A DNA stretch of 64,000 nt. Source: Gluconacetobacter azotocaptans. Lineage in GTDB: Bacteria; Pseudomonadota; Alphaproteobacteria; Acetobacterales; Acetobacteraceae. Under the pieces are notes generated by a model that was given only the letters and a program-made list of their open reading frames with translations, was not told the DNA's origin and made no database searches. A program made the translations under genes and the position numbers. This document shows, one piece after another, positions 43,101 to 51,510 of the stretch. Numbering within the stretch: the stretch's first letter is position 1; each line of letters starts with the position of its first letter. Location: assembly GCF_014174355.1 (NCBI RefSeq), contig NZ_JABEQF010000017.1:1-64000 (forward strand). The letters run 5' to 3'.

Positions 43101-43447
43101 CGTATGGATTCTCCAGACCGAGCGAAACGCAGCACCGGACCTGTGATCTGCCACATGAACCGGTATGTGAACTAGGCGAGCTAGATATCTAGAATGGCAA
43201 GAATAACCTTGCCCATGGCGTTGGCAATCGAATTCTGCCGCCCGGCCCGCATTCGGCACCGTCCCTCCGGCGGATGGGGTATGGCTCGGCTTCTATCGCG
43301 ACGGTCGCCGACTCGCAAGGATTGGGTTAGGGTCCGCCGGCGCGGCGGCGGATAGGACTTTCGTGTCGGCCGCCGTTGTTCTAGAGCGAATGCCGGTGAC
43401 GCGCCCCCTGGCGGGCGCGGACGACATTGAACGAGCGGAGCCGACGA
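43101..43447. other. 347-base gap between divergent genes with a 12-bp palindrome
   Basis: No gene is supported. The gap separates the divergent secreted-protein and Ig-fold lipoprotein genes and should hold both promoters. It contains an A/T-richer patch with the perfect palindrome CTAGATATCTAG (43181-43192), 81 nt upstream of the secreted-protein start, a candidate operator. GGAG at 43437-43440 is the ribosome binding site of the lipoprotein gene. Confidence 0.45.
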
Positions 43448-43981
43448 GTGCGAGTGCGACTGTCTTCTGCAATCCTGGTCACGGCAGGCGCCATGCTGGC
43501 CGGGTGTGTGAACAAGCCGATGCCTCAGGCGGGGGGACCGGCCAATCCGTTCGGGTACCTCAAGCGTTCGGCGGTGTGCCAAGTCGGGCCGGTGCGTTCG
43601 GCGTCGCCGGGCCAGATGACCGCGACGATGACCGTGCGCAGCGACGACGGCAATTGCGGCGTCACGGTCCAGCAGTCCGGCGGTCAGGCCTATGCCTCAT
43701 TCGGGGTGTCGCCCGCGCCGGAGCACGGCAAGGCATTCATCTATAATTACAATAATCACACTTATGTGACATACACGCCCAATACGGCCTATGCCGGACA
43801 GGATCGGTTCACGGTGACGTTGATCCGTGGGACGGGCCTGCCGCGCGAATATCTGGGGGTCACGGCCACCGTGGACGCCACGGGCGTCGTGGTGCCCGTG
43901 CCGGCCGTCACGGCCCCGGTGGCGCCCGCCAAGCCGGCCGCGACGCCCGCGCGCCGCCGCAAGGCCGCCACCAGGCATTGA
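43448..43981 (+). CDS. Lipoprotein with an Ig-like fold
   Basis: 177-residue protein. A GTG at 43448, 7 nt after GGAG, gives a lipoprotein signal (RLSSAILVTAGAMLAGC, lipobox LAGC) followed by a small domain that includes two cysteines (AVCQVG, GNCGVT). A beta-strand pattern YVTYTPNTAYAGQDRFTVTLI resembles Ig-like or cadherin-like repeats found in surface proteins. The C-terminus is Pro/Ala-rich and ends in a basic stretch (ARRRKAATRH). Function unknown; it is likely membrane-anchored in the periplasm. An in-frame TTG at 43427 is a less likely start. Confidence 0.72.
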   Translation: MRVRLSSAILVTAGAMLAGCVNKPMPQAGGPANPFGYLKRSAVCQVGPVRSASPGQMTATMTVRSDDGNCGVTVQQSGGQAYASFGVSPAPEHGKAFIYNYNNHTYVTYTPNTAYAGQDRFTVTLIRGTGLPREYLGVTATVDATGVVVPVPAVTAPVAPAKPAATPARRRKAATRH

Positions 43982-43992
43982 TGCGGCCTGCT

Positions 43993-44013
43993 CCCGATCC
44001 GCGCCGGATCGGG
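43993..44013. terminator. Palindrome between convergent lipoprotein and regulator genes
   Basis: A perfect 9-bp stem CCCGATCCG (43993-44001) and CGGATCGGG (44005-44013) with a 3-nt loop, in the 63-nt gap between two convergent genes. No T-run is present on either side, so factor-independent termination would be weak. Confidence 0.5.
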
Positions 44014-44044
44014 ACGCGACGTCCCGCCCGGCCGGATCGGGCTG

Positions 44045-44494
44045 TCAGATCGAAAAAGTGATCGGTTCGGCCAGCGGGCGGCGCATGCCGCTGGATTCGG
44101 CGCGCCGGACCAGGTCGTCCAGGCTGAGCTTCCGGCACTGGACGGCCACGGCGTCATCCAGTTTCTGCCAACAGGGCTCGACCACGCGGGCGAATAGCGC
44201 CCCGGCCGGCCCGTCGTCGGACGACGAATCGTCGGCGGTCGCGATCTCGACGATGTCGGCCAGGGTAATGTCGCGCCGGGGCCGGCCCAGGCGATAGCCG
44301 CCGCGCGGTCCGCGCACGCTTTCCAGCAGATTGGACCGCGACAGCGTCTGGAGCAGGGGTTCGATGCCGCGCCGGGCCAGGCCGGCGCGCTCGGCGATGT
44401 CGGCGGCGCTGACGGTGCCGCTGCGCCCGGCATGGAACGCGACGTCCAGCATGATCAGCACCGCAATCATCGCCCTGTCACGCCGAAGAAGCAT
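44045..44494 (-). CDS. Rrf2-family transcriptional regulator
   Basis: 149-residue winged-helix regulator. It has the Rrf2 N-terminal helix set (RRDRAMIAVLIMLDVAFHAG), the recognition region (ADIAERAGLARRGIEPLLQTLSRSNLLESVRGPRGGYRLGRP) and the C-terminal DDLVRRAE. The spaced triplet of cysteines that binds the Fe-S cluster in IscR is missing; only Cys108 and Cys120 are present. Its position divergent from cysK suggests a CymR-like regulator of sulfur or cysteine metabolism. The perfect 16-bp palindrome at 44521-44536, 27 nt upstream of its start, is the likely operator. Confidence 0.85.
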   Translation of the reverse strand: MLLRRDRAMIAVLIMLDVAFHAGRSGTVSAADIAERAGLARRGIEPLLQTLSRSNLLESVRGPRGGYRLGRPRRDITLADIVEIATADDSSSDDGPAGALFARVVEPCWQKLDDAVAVQCRKLSLDDLVRRAESSGMRRPLAEPITFSI

Positions 44495-44520
44495 GCCTCT
44501 GACCCCTTGTCCTGTTGTTG

Positions 44521-44536
44521 TCCATCGTACGATGGA
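44521..44536. promoter_or_regulatory. 16-bp perfect palindrome, candidate operator
   Basis: TCCATCGTACGATGGA is its own reverse complement and lies in the 155-nt gap between the divergent Rrf2 regulator and cysK genes. Upstream of cysK a TTGTTG hexamer (44515-44520) directly abuts it. Binding of a dimeric regulator here could control both genes; this is inferred from symmetry and position. Confidence 0.55.
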
Positions 44537-44649
44537 GCGAATCTAACAGCATCGGCGGCGATGATCCACGCTTCTGTTTGGTGTGATGGTGGATTATGTC
44601 GGGGATTACGATTAAATTCGCGACAGGGATTTCGAGGAGAGACGCGAAC

Positions 44650-45639
44650 ATGGACAAGACGGCGGCGGCGGACGGCCGGATGGGCCTGGCACCCCCCCGG
44701 GGACGGGTGTACGAGTCGATCATCGAGACGGTCGGGGGGACGCCTCTGGTGGCCTTGCCCCACCTGACCCGCGAGGACGAGATCGCCAGCCGGATCCTGC
44801 TGAAGCTGGAATTCTTCAATCCGCTGGCGTCGGTGAAGGACCGGATCGGGGCGGCGATGGTGCTGGCCGCCGAGCGGCGGGGTGAGATCACGCCGGGCAA
44901 GACGGTGCTGGTCGAGCCGACATCGGGCAATACCGGCATTTCGCTGGCCTTCGTGGCCGTGGCGCGCGGCTATCGCCTGATCGTGACGATGCCCGAGGGA
45001 GCGTCGATGGAGCGGCGCAAGATGCTGCGCCTGCTGGATGCGCAACTGGAGCTGACGCCGGCGCGGCTGGGCATGGCCGGCGCCATCGCCCGGGCCGAGG
45101 ACATCCTGAAGAAGACGCCCAATTCCTGGATGCCGCGCCAGTTCGACAACCCCGACAACCCCGCGATCCACGGCGCGACGACGGCCGAGGAGATCTGGAC
45201 GGACACCGACGGCGCGGTGGACATCGTGGTGGCGGGCGTGGGGACCGGCGGCACCGCCAGCGGCATCGCCCACGCGCTGAAGCCCCGCAAGGAGGGGCTG
45301 GAGGTCTACGGGGTGGAACCGGTCGAAAGCGCGATCCTGAACGGCGACGAGGCCGGGCCGCACGGCATTCAGGGCATCGGCCCGGGCTTCTGCCCGCAGA
45401 CGCTGGACCTGGCCGCGCTGGACGGCGTGCTGACGGTGTCCGAGCGCGAGGCGATCGCCGCCGCCCGGCGCTGCGCCCGGCTGGACGGCGTGCCGATCGG
45501 CATTTCATCGGGGGCGGCGCTGCATGCCGGCCTGAAGCTGGCCGAGCGTGAGGAAAACAAGGGCAAGACGATCGTCGTCATCGCGCCCTCGTTCGCGGAA
45601 CGGTATCTGTCCACCTCCCTCTTCACCGGCCTGGCCTGA
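44650..45639 (+). CDS. cysK: Cysteine synthase A
   Basis: PLP enzyme that makes cysteine from O-acetylserine and sulfide. The 329-residue protein has the Schiff-base Lys63 in NPLASVKDRIGAAM, the substrate loop EPTSGNTGISLAF and the phosphate-binding loop GVGTGGTASGIAH. ATG 44650 fits the family start with a short extra N-terminus of about 20 residues. The C-terminus ends at ERYLSTSLFTGLA, and the stop codon touches the left end of a palindromic element. It is divergent from the Rrf2-type regulator. Confidence 0.95.
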   Translation: MDKTAAADGRMGLAPPRGRVYESIIETVGGTPLVALPHLTREDEIASRILLKLEFFNPLASVKDRIGAAMVLAAERRGEITPGKTVLVEPTSGNTGISLAFVAVARGYRLIVTMPEGASMERRKMLRLLDAQLELTPARLGMAGAIARAEDILKKTPNSWMPRQFDNPDNPAIHGATTAEEIWTDTDGAVDIVVAGVGTGGTASGIAHALKPRKEGLEVYGVEPVESAILNGDEAGPHGIQGIGPGFCPQTLDLAALDGVLTVSEREAIAAARRCARLDGVPIGISSGAALHAGLKLAEREENKGKTIVVIAPSFAERYLSTSLFTGLA

Positions 45640-45802
45640 AAATCGGTCTGTAAACGCATTTTGCCGGCGATCCGACGCGCGTTTCCTGCGCGCTGGTGCT
45701 CACGGCCATGAAGGCCGCTCCGCTCCAGTGCCCGGAAACACGCGCCGGCCGTGCCGCGTGGCGGCACTCTCGCTCGGCAAACCGCGTTTGCAGACCGATT
45801 TT
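45639..45802. repeat. 164-bp MITE-like element with 19-bp inverted ends
   Basis: The left end AAAATCGGTCTGTAAACGC (45639-45657) pairs with the right end GCGTTTGCAGACCGATTTT (45784-45802) with a single mismatch. Inside, further complementary segments (TTTGCCG near 45660 with CGGCAAA at 45775-45781; 45693-45696 with 45725-45728; apex 45703-45707 with 45713-45717) would let the whole unit fold into a long hairpin. The first base is the last base of the cysK stop codon. No transposase or target duplication is seen. Confidence 0.6.
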
Positions 45803-45819
45803 GGGTGGAAACCGGCGTC

Positions 45820-45845
45820 GGGAAACGCGCTTGGGCGCGTTTCCC
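45820..45845. terminator. 11-bp hairpin between convergent cysK and OmpA-family genes
   Basis: GGGAAACGCGC (45820-45830) and GCGCGTTTCCC (45835-45845) form a perfect stem with the tetraloop TTGG, 8 nt before the stop codon of the OmpA-family gene. It has no T-run but is long enough to end transcription in both directions. Confidence 0.55.
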
Positions 45846-45852
45846 TGTGGCG

Positions 45853-46980
45853 TCAGTGCAGGATGATTTCCACGCGCCGGTTCTGGGGTTCGCGCGTGTT
45901 GGGGCCGGTGGGCACCAGGGGGTGGGTTTCGCCGAAGCCCTGGATGTCGATCGCCGTGCCGGGTACGCCGTCGCGGACCAGTTCGGCCTGGACCGTCTGG
46001 GCGCGGCGCAAGGACAGCGCCATGTTGTAGCGCGTGCCGCGCGGGCCGGGATGGGCGGCCGAATTGTCGGTATAGCCGTCGACTTCGATCCGCGTCGTCC
46101 CGGTGTGGGTCGAGGCCTGGGCCGCGGTGGCCACGATGGCGCGGGCGCGGTCGGTCAGCACCGCCTTGTCCCAGTCGAAGAACACCAGATAGGTGCGGCT
46201 CTGCATCGGGGCGGGGGCGGCCGGTTCGGGCGCGGGCGGCGGGGGCGGCGGCGCGGGGTTGAATTCGTAGCGCAGGCCCAGCATCAGCGAATGGTTGAAA
46301 TCGGTCATGGTATCGCGGTTGCCGGTCGCGATTCCGAAGTCCTTGACGCTGTTATAGCCGCCGACGGTGCCGATCGAGCGCGCGCCGTGCGATTGCGGGC
46401 CCAGCATCGTCCAGAACCGGTATTCCGCCGTCGCCGACAGGCCGACCACCCACGGCATCGGGAACGCCAGGCCGAAGATGCCCTGATATGCGAAATTGCC
46501 GAAGGTGCCGCCGATCTGCTGGTCGAAGCCCGGCCCGGTCGCGCCCGCGTTCATCGCCTGCCAGGCATAGCCGACGCCGGCGCCGAAATACGGAAACAGC
46601 CAGCTTTTGCCGATATCCAGGTCGAACAGGGCGTTGGCCATGACGCCATAGGTCTGCTGGCGTCCGTGGCCCTGGGTCGAGCCGAAATTCTTCAGCCCGT
46701 TATTGCGGTAGTCGCCCTCAACCTCGACACGGAACCCGTTGCCCAGGCCCCAGCCGACGCTGCCGATGCCGGTGACGCCGGTATGGTAGCTGTCGCGTCC
46801 GTCGGGGAAGTTGGGCGACGACCGGACGCGCTGGTCCTGGTTGAAGCTGGCCCCGCCTTCGCCGGCGACATACAGCCCCTGGACGGGCTGGGCAGATGCC
46901 GGGGCGACGGAAAGGACGGGACCGAGGACGGCCATCGCCGCCAGAATTGACCCCGTGAGCAGTCCGTGCCGCAATTTCAT
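45853..46980 (-). CDS. OmpA-family outer-membrane protein
   Basis: 375-residue exported protein with a signal peptide (to about residue 30, ending APASAQ). An N-terminal eight-strand-type barrel domain (GLYVAGEGGASFNQD, GWGLGNGFRVEVEGDYRNNG, SLMLGLRYEFNP) is followed by a Pro-rich hinge (APPPPPPAPEP) and a C-terminal OmpA domain with YLVFFDWDKAVLTDRA, VDGYTDNSAAHPG and LSLRRAQTVQ, ending NRRVEIILH. OmpA domains bind peptidoglycan non-covalently, so the protein probably tethers the outer membrane to the wall. The Asp and Arg residues expected for diaminopimelate binding are present in the C-domain motifs. Confidence 0.92.
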   Translation of the reverse strand: MKLRHGLLTGSILAAMAVLGPVLSVAPASAQPVQGLYVAGEGGASFNQDQRVRSSPNFPDGRDSYHTGVTGIGSVGWGLGNGFRVEVEGDYRNNGLKNFGSTQGHGRQQTYGVMANALFDLDIGKSWLFPYFGAGVGYAWQAMNAGATGPGFDQQIGGTFGNFAYQGIFGLAFPMPWVVGLSATAEYRFWTMLGPQSHGARSIGTVGGYNSVKDFGIATGNRDTMTDFNHSLMLGLRYEFNPAPPPPPPAPEPAAPAPMQSRTYLVFFDWDKAVLTDRARAIVATAAQASTHTGTTRIEVDGYTDNSAAHPGPRGTRYNMALSLRRAQTVQAELVRDGVPGTAIDIQGFGETHPLVPTGPNTREPQNRRVEIILH

Positions 46981-47183
46981 AATTTCTTCTCTCCCCTCGC
47001 CGGACGTGACGGCATGATGTCCGGGCGACTGAATGCGACATGGTTCGGTGGGCTGCCAGTCTCTGCCTTCTTTTGCCGAAAGATGGGCTTATGGCAATCC
47101 ATAGGTGCCATGCGGCCCGTCGAATGCGGCGCGACGGTGACGGCGACCGCGCAGTGTGTGCCGGTGGACACACCGCACGGCAG

Positions 47184-47522
47184 TCAGATCAGCAGGGCCT
47201 CGAAGGGCGGAAGCAGGTCGGGGGCGTCGAATTCCAGCACCCACAGATCGGGGTCGCGCCCGACCTGCCGGGCGATGTAGGCGTCGGCGGTCTGCTGGTC
47301 GACCGGATCGGCCCCGGTGCCCCTGATCCAGGCGGGGCGGCCGTCGGGCGCCCGGGTCTGGCCCAGCACCGACAGGCGGCCGTCGCGGCCCAGCAGGACG
47401 GCCAGCACCCCGCCCGCGTCGGCGTCGCCCCGCCGCAGGACCATCGCGGGGTGGCCGGTCTGGTTCGCATGGCGGATGACGGCGGCGGCCCACAGGCCGG
47501 TGCGCAGGCGGGCTTCGGTCAT
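47184..47522 (-). CDS. DUF1491-like small protein
   Basis: 112-residue cytoplasmic protein resembling the alphaproteobacterial DUF1491 family: the N-terminal LRTGLWAAAVIRHANQTGHPAMVLRRGDADAGGVLAVLL and the C-terminal DAYIARQVGRDPDLWVLEFDAP fit the family's pattern. Function unknown. It starts 6 nt after the stop of the S41 peptidase gene and is the last gene of the long minus-strand run beginning at gltX. Confidence 0.7.
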   Translation of the reverse strand: MTEARLRTGLWAAAVIRHANQTGHPAMVLRRGDADAGGVLAVLLGRDGRLSVLGQTRAPDGRPAWIRGTGADPVDQQTADAYIARQVGRDPDLWVLEFDAPDLLPPFEALLI

Positions 47523-47528
47523 GAGGTC

Positions 47529-49208
47529 CTACTCGGCCTGGGGGGCATAGGCGATGTCGTCGGGGATCGCGGTCAGGGCCGCGCGGTATTCCGCCGGATT
47601 GTCGATCAGCGACCGCGCGGCGTCGAGGTCCGAATCGGTGCCGATGGCCGCCGGGCAGGCCTTGCGGATGTCCAGTATGCGCGACACGGGCAGCGGAAAG
47701 CGCGCGGCCCGCGCGGCCTGCACCGCGTCGCGCATGTCCACCGTGCCGCCGGCGAGGTCCTGCAGCTGCCGTTCCAGGTCGGCCTCGCCCCGGCTGGTGC
47801 AGATCTGCGGCATCACGCCCAGCCCTTGCAGCGGCCAGCCCTGCGGGGCCAGGACGCGGCTCCAGGTCACGAACAGTTCGCCGCCGTCGGGCATCTGGCC
47901 GATGGTCTGCACCAGGCCCTTGCCCAGGGTGGCGCTGCCCACGACCACGGCGCGGCGGTGATCGGCCAGGGCGGCGGCCAGGATTTCGGCCGCACTGGCC
48001 GTGCGGCCGTCCACCAGGATCACGATCGGCGCGCCGCCGGTCATGTCGCCGCCCTGCACCGCCCAGATATGATTGGCCTGCGGGTCGCGCCCGTGGGTGA
48101 TCGCTGCGACCCCCCGGTCCAGCATCAGCGCGCTGGTCGTCACCGCCTGCTGCAGCACCCCGCCCCGGTTGCCGCGCAGGTCCAGCACCAGCCCGCGCAG
48201 ATGCGGGTCGTCGGACGCCTGGTCCAGATACTGGCTCATTTCCTCGGCGGTATCGGCCGAGAACGCCGTGACGCGGATCACGATCGTGTGGTTGCTGGCG
48301 TAGGCGAAGACCGTTTCGGGCGGAACGGAGGCGCGGTGCAGCACCACCGTGCGCCGTGTCCGCTCGTCGCCCACCAGCAGCGTGACCTTGCTGCCGACCT
48401 CGCCCAGCAGCCACTGGCTGACGGTCGCGGGCGTCTGGTCGCGGGTCGAGCGCCCGTTGACCGCATATATCCGCTGGCCGCTGGACAGGCCCTCGGCCCA
48501 GGCCGGCCCGTTGGCATTGACCCCGGTGATCAGGATCGAGCGCGCGTCATGGCCCAGCGTCAGCCCGGCCCCGGCCGTCCCGCCGGTGCGGCTGTCACGG
48601 TCGGTGGTGGCGGGCGATGGGGCCACGTAGCGCGAATACGGGTCCATATGGTTGAACAATTCGTCGAAGAAGCCTTGCAGCGTGCCGTCCGCCCCGGCGT
48701 CGCGCATCGGGGCGGAACGCGCCCAGGCGGCCTGCATCAGGCGGACGGCCAGGGCGGTCCAGCCGGTCTGGTCGGTGTCCGGCGGCGCGGGCAGCGCAAG
48801 CAGCGTGTCCTGCCCCAGCGACAGCCGTACCTGGCCGGCCTGCGCGTTGACCCCCAGGGACGGGTCGATCGCGCCCAGCCCGTTCAGGCCCCACAGGCAG
48901 AATTCGCGCGCGCTGTGGCTGTCCAGCGTGCGGGGGGTCAGGAAGGCCAGGGCCGCGCCGATGACGGAATTCATCAGCTCCGCGTCCAGAGCGGGCTGTG
49001 CATCGGGTGTCTGCCGCCCCCCCGGGGCGGGGGGCAGGGTGGCGGCCGGGTCGGAGGCACGGGTGGCGACGGGTGCGACCAGAAGCATCACGATCAGCAT
49101 CAGGGCGATGGGCCGCGCCGCCCGCGCGAAGGGCGTGCCCCGCCGTGCCGCCCCGCGCGGGCGGGACGGGGACAGGCCCGCCGGAACGGGGGATGTCAGG
49201 GGGCGCAT
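47529..49208 (-). CDS. C-terminal processing (S41) peptidase
   Basis: 559-residue exported or membrane-anchored serine protease with a hydrophobic N-terminal segment at about 34-48, then a helical domain, a PDZ-like domain around 205-285 (ITGVNANGPAWAEGLSSGQRIYAVNGRST) and the S41 catalytic domain. The Ser-Lys dyad is visible as Ser405 in DGRTASAAEI and Lys430 in LGKGLVQT; the 25-residue spacing matches Tsp/CtpA. Such enzymes trim periplasmic proteins and cell-wall hydrolases. The ATG shares one base with the rnr stop (TGATG). Confidence 0.88.
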   Translation of the reverse strand: MRPLTSPVPAGLSPSRPRGAARRGTPFARAARPIALMLIVMLLVAPVATRASDPAATLPPAPGGRQTPDAQPALDAELMNSVIGAALAFLTPRTLDSHSAREFCLWGLNGLGAIDPSLGVNAQAGQVRLSLGQDTLLALPAPPDTDQTGWTALAVRLMQAAWARSAPMRDAGADGTLQGFFDELFNHMDPYSRYVAPSPATTDRDSRTGGTAGAGLTLGHDARSILITGVNANGPAWAEGLSSGQRIYAVNGRSTRDQTPATVSQWLLGEVGSKVTLLVGDERTRRTVVLHRASVPPETVFAYASNHTIVIRVTAFSADTAEEMSQYLDQASDDPHLRGLVLDLRGNRGGVLQQAVTTSALMLDRGVAAITHGRDPQANHIWAVQGGDMTGGAPIVILVDGRTASAAEILAAALADHRRAVVVGSATLGKGLVQTIGQMPDGGELFVTWSRVLAPQGWPLQGLGVMPQICTSRGEADLERQLQDLAGGTVDMRDAVQAARAARFPLPVSRILDIRKACPAAIGTDSDLDAARSLIDNPAEYRAALTAIPDDIAYAPQAE

Positions 49209-51508
49209 CAGCGCGGGCGTGCGCCACGCGGACGGCGCGGCCCGCGCGCGGCAGGGTCGCGACGTGCCGGGGCCTGGGGCCCGGCCAGCGCGAACAGCAG
49301 GCCGCCGGTCACCGGCGTGGCTTCGACCAGACGGACCGTCACCTTCTGGGCCAGCTGAAAGCGCATGCCGCCCTGTTGGCCGTGCGGGGGGCGGGCACGC
49401 AGGGTTTGGGTCGATTCGTCGTACATCCAGACATCGTCGGACAGGGTGGAAAGCGGTACCAGACCCGTGGCGCCGGTCTGCGTCAACGTCACGAAGAGAC
49501 CGAACCGGGTTACACCGGACACATGGCCATCACATTCGCATCCCACCTGCTCGCCCAGCCAGGCGGCGACATAGCGTTCGGTCGTCTCGCGCTCGGCCAG
49601 GGCGGCGCGGCGCTCGGTCGCGCTGACCTGCGCGCCGATCTCGTCCAGCCGGGCGGCGTCGGCGGCGGGCAGGCCGTCGGGCGGGGTGGTGCCCATGCCG
49701 ACCAGGGCGCGATGGACCATCAAATCGGCATAACGGCGGATCGGGCTGGTGAAATGGGCGTAGGCCGGCAGGGCCAGGCCGAAATGGCCGATGTTGTCGG
49801 GGCTGTATTCCGCCTGGCTCTGCGCCCGCAGGATCGTTTCGTTGACCAGGCCGGCGGCGTCGGTGCCCGATGCGCGATCCAGCACCGCATCCAGGTCGCG
49901 CGCCCGCATCGTCCCCACGGGCGGCAGGTCGTAGCCCAGCGTGGACAGGCTGTCGCGCATGGCCTCGGCCCGTTCCGGCGAGGGCGGGGCATGGATGCGG
50001 TACAGACACGGCCGGCGGCGGCGATCCAGTTCCTCGGCGGCGGCGACGTTGGCCAGCACCATGAATTCCTCGATCAGGCGATGGCTGTCGTAACGGGGCC
50101 GCGGGTCGATCGAGGCGATCCGTCCCTGGGGGTCGAATCGCACCAGACGCTCGGGCAGATCGAGGTCCAGCGTGCCACGTCGCGCCCGCGCCGTCGACAG
50201 GGCGCGCCATGCCGCAAACAGCGTTGTGATCAGCCCGTCGGGCAGTGCGCTCCCGTTCTCGCTCTCGCCGGGGTCCGCCTCGTCGGCCTGCTGGGCCTGG
50301 TCATAGGTCAGGCGGGCGGCGCTGCGCATGATGCCGCGGCCGAAGCGGTGGCGGGTCTTGGTGCCGGAGGCGTCGATATGGATTTCGGCGAACAGGCAGC
50401 CGCGATCCTCGCCGGGGCGCAGCGAACACCAGCCGTTCGACAGGGCCTCGGGCAGCATCGGGACCACCCGGTCGGGGAAATAGACCGAATTGCCGCGCCG
50501 CTGCGCCTCGCGGTCCAGTGCCGATCCGGGACGGACGTAATGCGCCACGTCGGCGATGGCGACGATCAGCCGGAAGCCGTCGCCGTCGGGTTCGGCATAG
50601 ACCGCGTCGTCGAAATCGCGCGCGTCGGCGCCATCGATGGTGATCAGCGGCACCGCGCGCAGGTCCTCGCGGCCCGCGGCGGATACGCCGCGCGCGCGTT
50701 CGGCCTCGGCCAGCGCCTCGGCGGGGAAGGCGTCGGGAATGCCGTGGGTGTGGATGGCCAGCAGGCTGACCGATCGCGGGTCGCCCATCCGGCCCAGCCG
50801 TTCGACGATCCGTGCCGATTTCAGGCCCGGCCCGGCCTGCGGCAGAGGTTCGGCGATGACGATCTCGTCCCCCTCCGCCCCCAGCGTCTCGGCCGCCGGG
50901 ACGATCCATTCGGCCTTGGACCGCTTGTCGGCGGGAATCACGCGCCCGGCCTCGGCGCCCAGGTGGGGCGGAGCGTCGCCGGTCGCAGGGGTGGGGCGGA
51001 ACAGGCCGACGATCCGCCCGGGCGCATCGGTCAGCCGGCGCAGGGTCCGGCCTTCGTACCGGCCGGGGCCGAGGCGCTTCAGCCGCGCCACCACGCGCTC
51101 GCCCGGCGCCAGCGCCGGGCGGCCCTTCTGTTCGGGGTGCATGAAGACCACCGGAGCAGGCCCGTCGCCGTCCCAGGCGACCGGGCGCGCCACCGGGTCG
51201 CCGTCCGGGTCGGTGCCGGTGACCTGCACCACCGTGGCCTCGGGCAGCGCCGACGATGCCCGGAACCGCTTGGCCCCGGCCGGGACCAGCGTGCCCTCCA
51301 GCGCCAAGTCGCGCAGCAGCGCGCGCAGGGCGGCCTTGTGCTGCGGCCCCAGGCCGAAGGCGCGGCTGATCTCGCGCTTGCCGACGCGGCCGGCGGATTC
51401 CGTAATGAAACGCCGCAGGGCCTCGCGGTCCGGCAGGCCGTCCGCGTGGGGCGGGGGGGCGGTCGGAAGGCGGTCGGGCGGCGGGTCGGTCAGGTCCCGT
51501 CCCCCCAT
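49208..51508 (-). CDS. rnr: Ribonuclease R
   Basis: Processive 3'-5' exoribonuclease of the RNB family, able to degrade structured RNA. The 766-residue protein has an N-terminal winged-helix domain (LRRFITESAGRVGKREISRAFG), cold-shock domains (to about 240), the catalytic RNB domain with DGADARDFDDAVYAEP and ADLMVHRALVG, an S1 domain (GHVSGVTRFGLFVTLTQTGATGLVPLSTL), and a basic Arg/Pro/Ala tail. ATG 51508 lies 2 nt after the topA stop, so it is coupled to topA. Confidence 0.94.
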   Translation of the reverse strand: MGGRDLTDPPPDRLPTAPPPHADGLPDREALRRFITESAGRVGKREISRAFGLGPQHKAALRALLRDLALEGTLVPAGAKRFRASSALPEATVVQVTGTDPDGDPVARPVAWDGDGPAPVVFMHPEQKGRPALAPGERVVARLKRLGPGRYEGRTLRRLTDAPGRIVGLFRPTPATGDAPPHLGAEAGRVIPADKRSKAEWIVPAAETLGAEGDEIVIAEPLPQAGPGLKSARIVERLGRMGDPRSVSLLAIHTHGIPDAFPAEALAEAERARGVSAAGREDLRAVPLITIDGADARDFDDAVYAEPDGDGFRLIVAIADVAHYVRPGSALDREAQRRGNSVYFPDRVVPMLPEALSNGWCSLRPGEDRGCLFAEIHIDASGTKTRHRFGRGIMRSAARLTYDQAQQADEADPGESENGSALPDGLITTLFAAWRALSTARARRGTLDLDLPERLVRFDPQGRIASIDPRPRYDSHRLIEEFMVLANVAAAEELDRRRRPCLYRIHAPPSPERAEAMRDSLSTLGYDLPPVGTMRARDLDAVLDRASGTDAAGLVNETILRAQSQAEYSPDNIGHFGLALPAYAHFTSPIRRYADLMVHRALVGMGTTPPDGLPAADAARLDEIGAQVSATERRAALAERETTERYVAAWLGEQVGCECDGHVSGVTRFGLFVTLTQTGATGLVPLSTLSDDVWMYDESTQTLRARPPHGQQGGMRFQLAQKVTVRLVEATPVTGGLLFALAGPQAPARRDPAARGPRRPRGARPR

Positions 51509-51510
51509 GC

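Noticed and set aside
45639-45802. A complete insertion sequence at this position
   Set aside because: No transposase frame and only 164 bp; at most a non-autonomous remnant.
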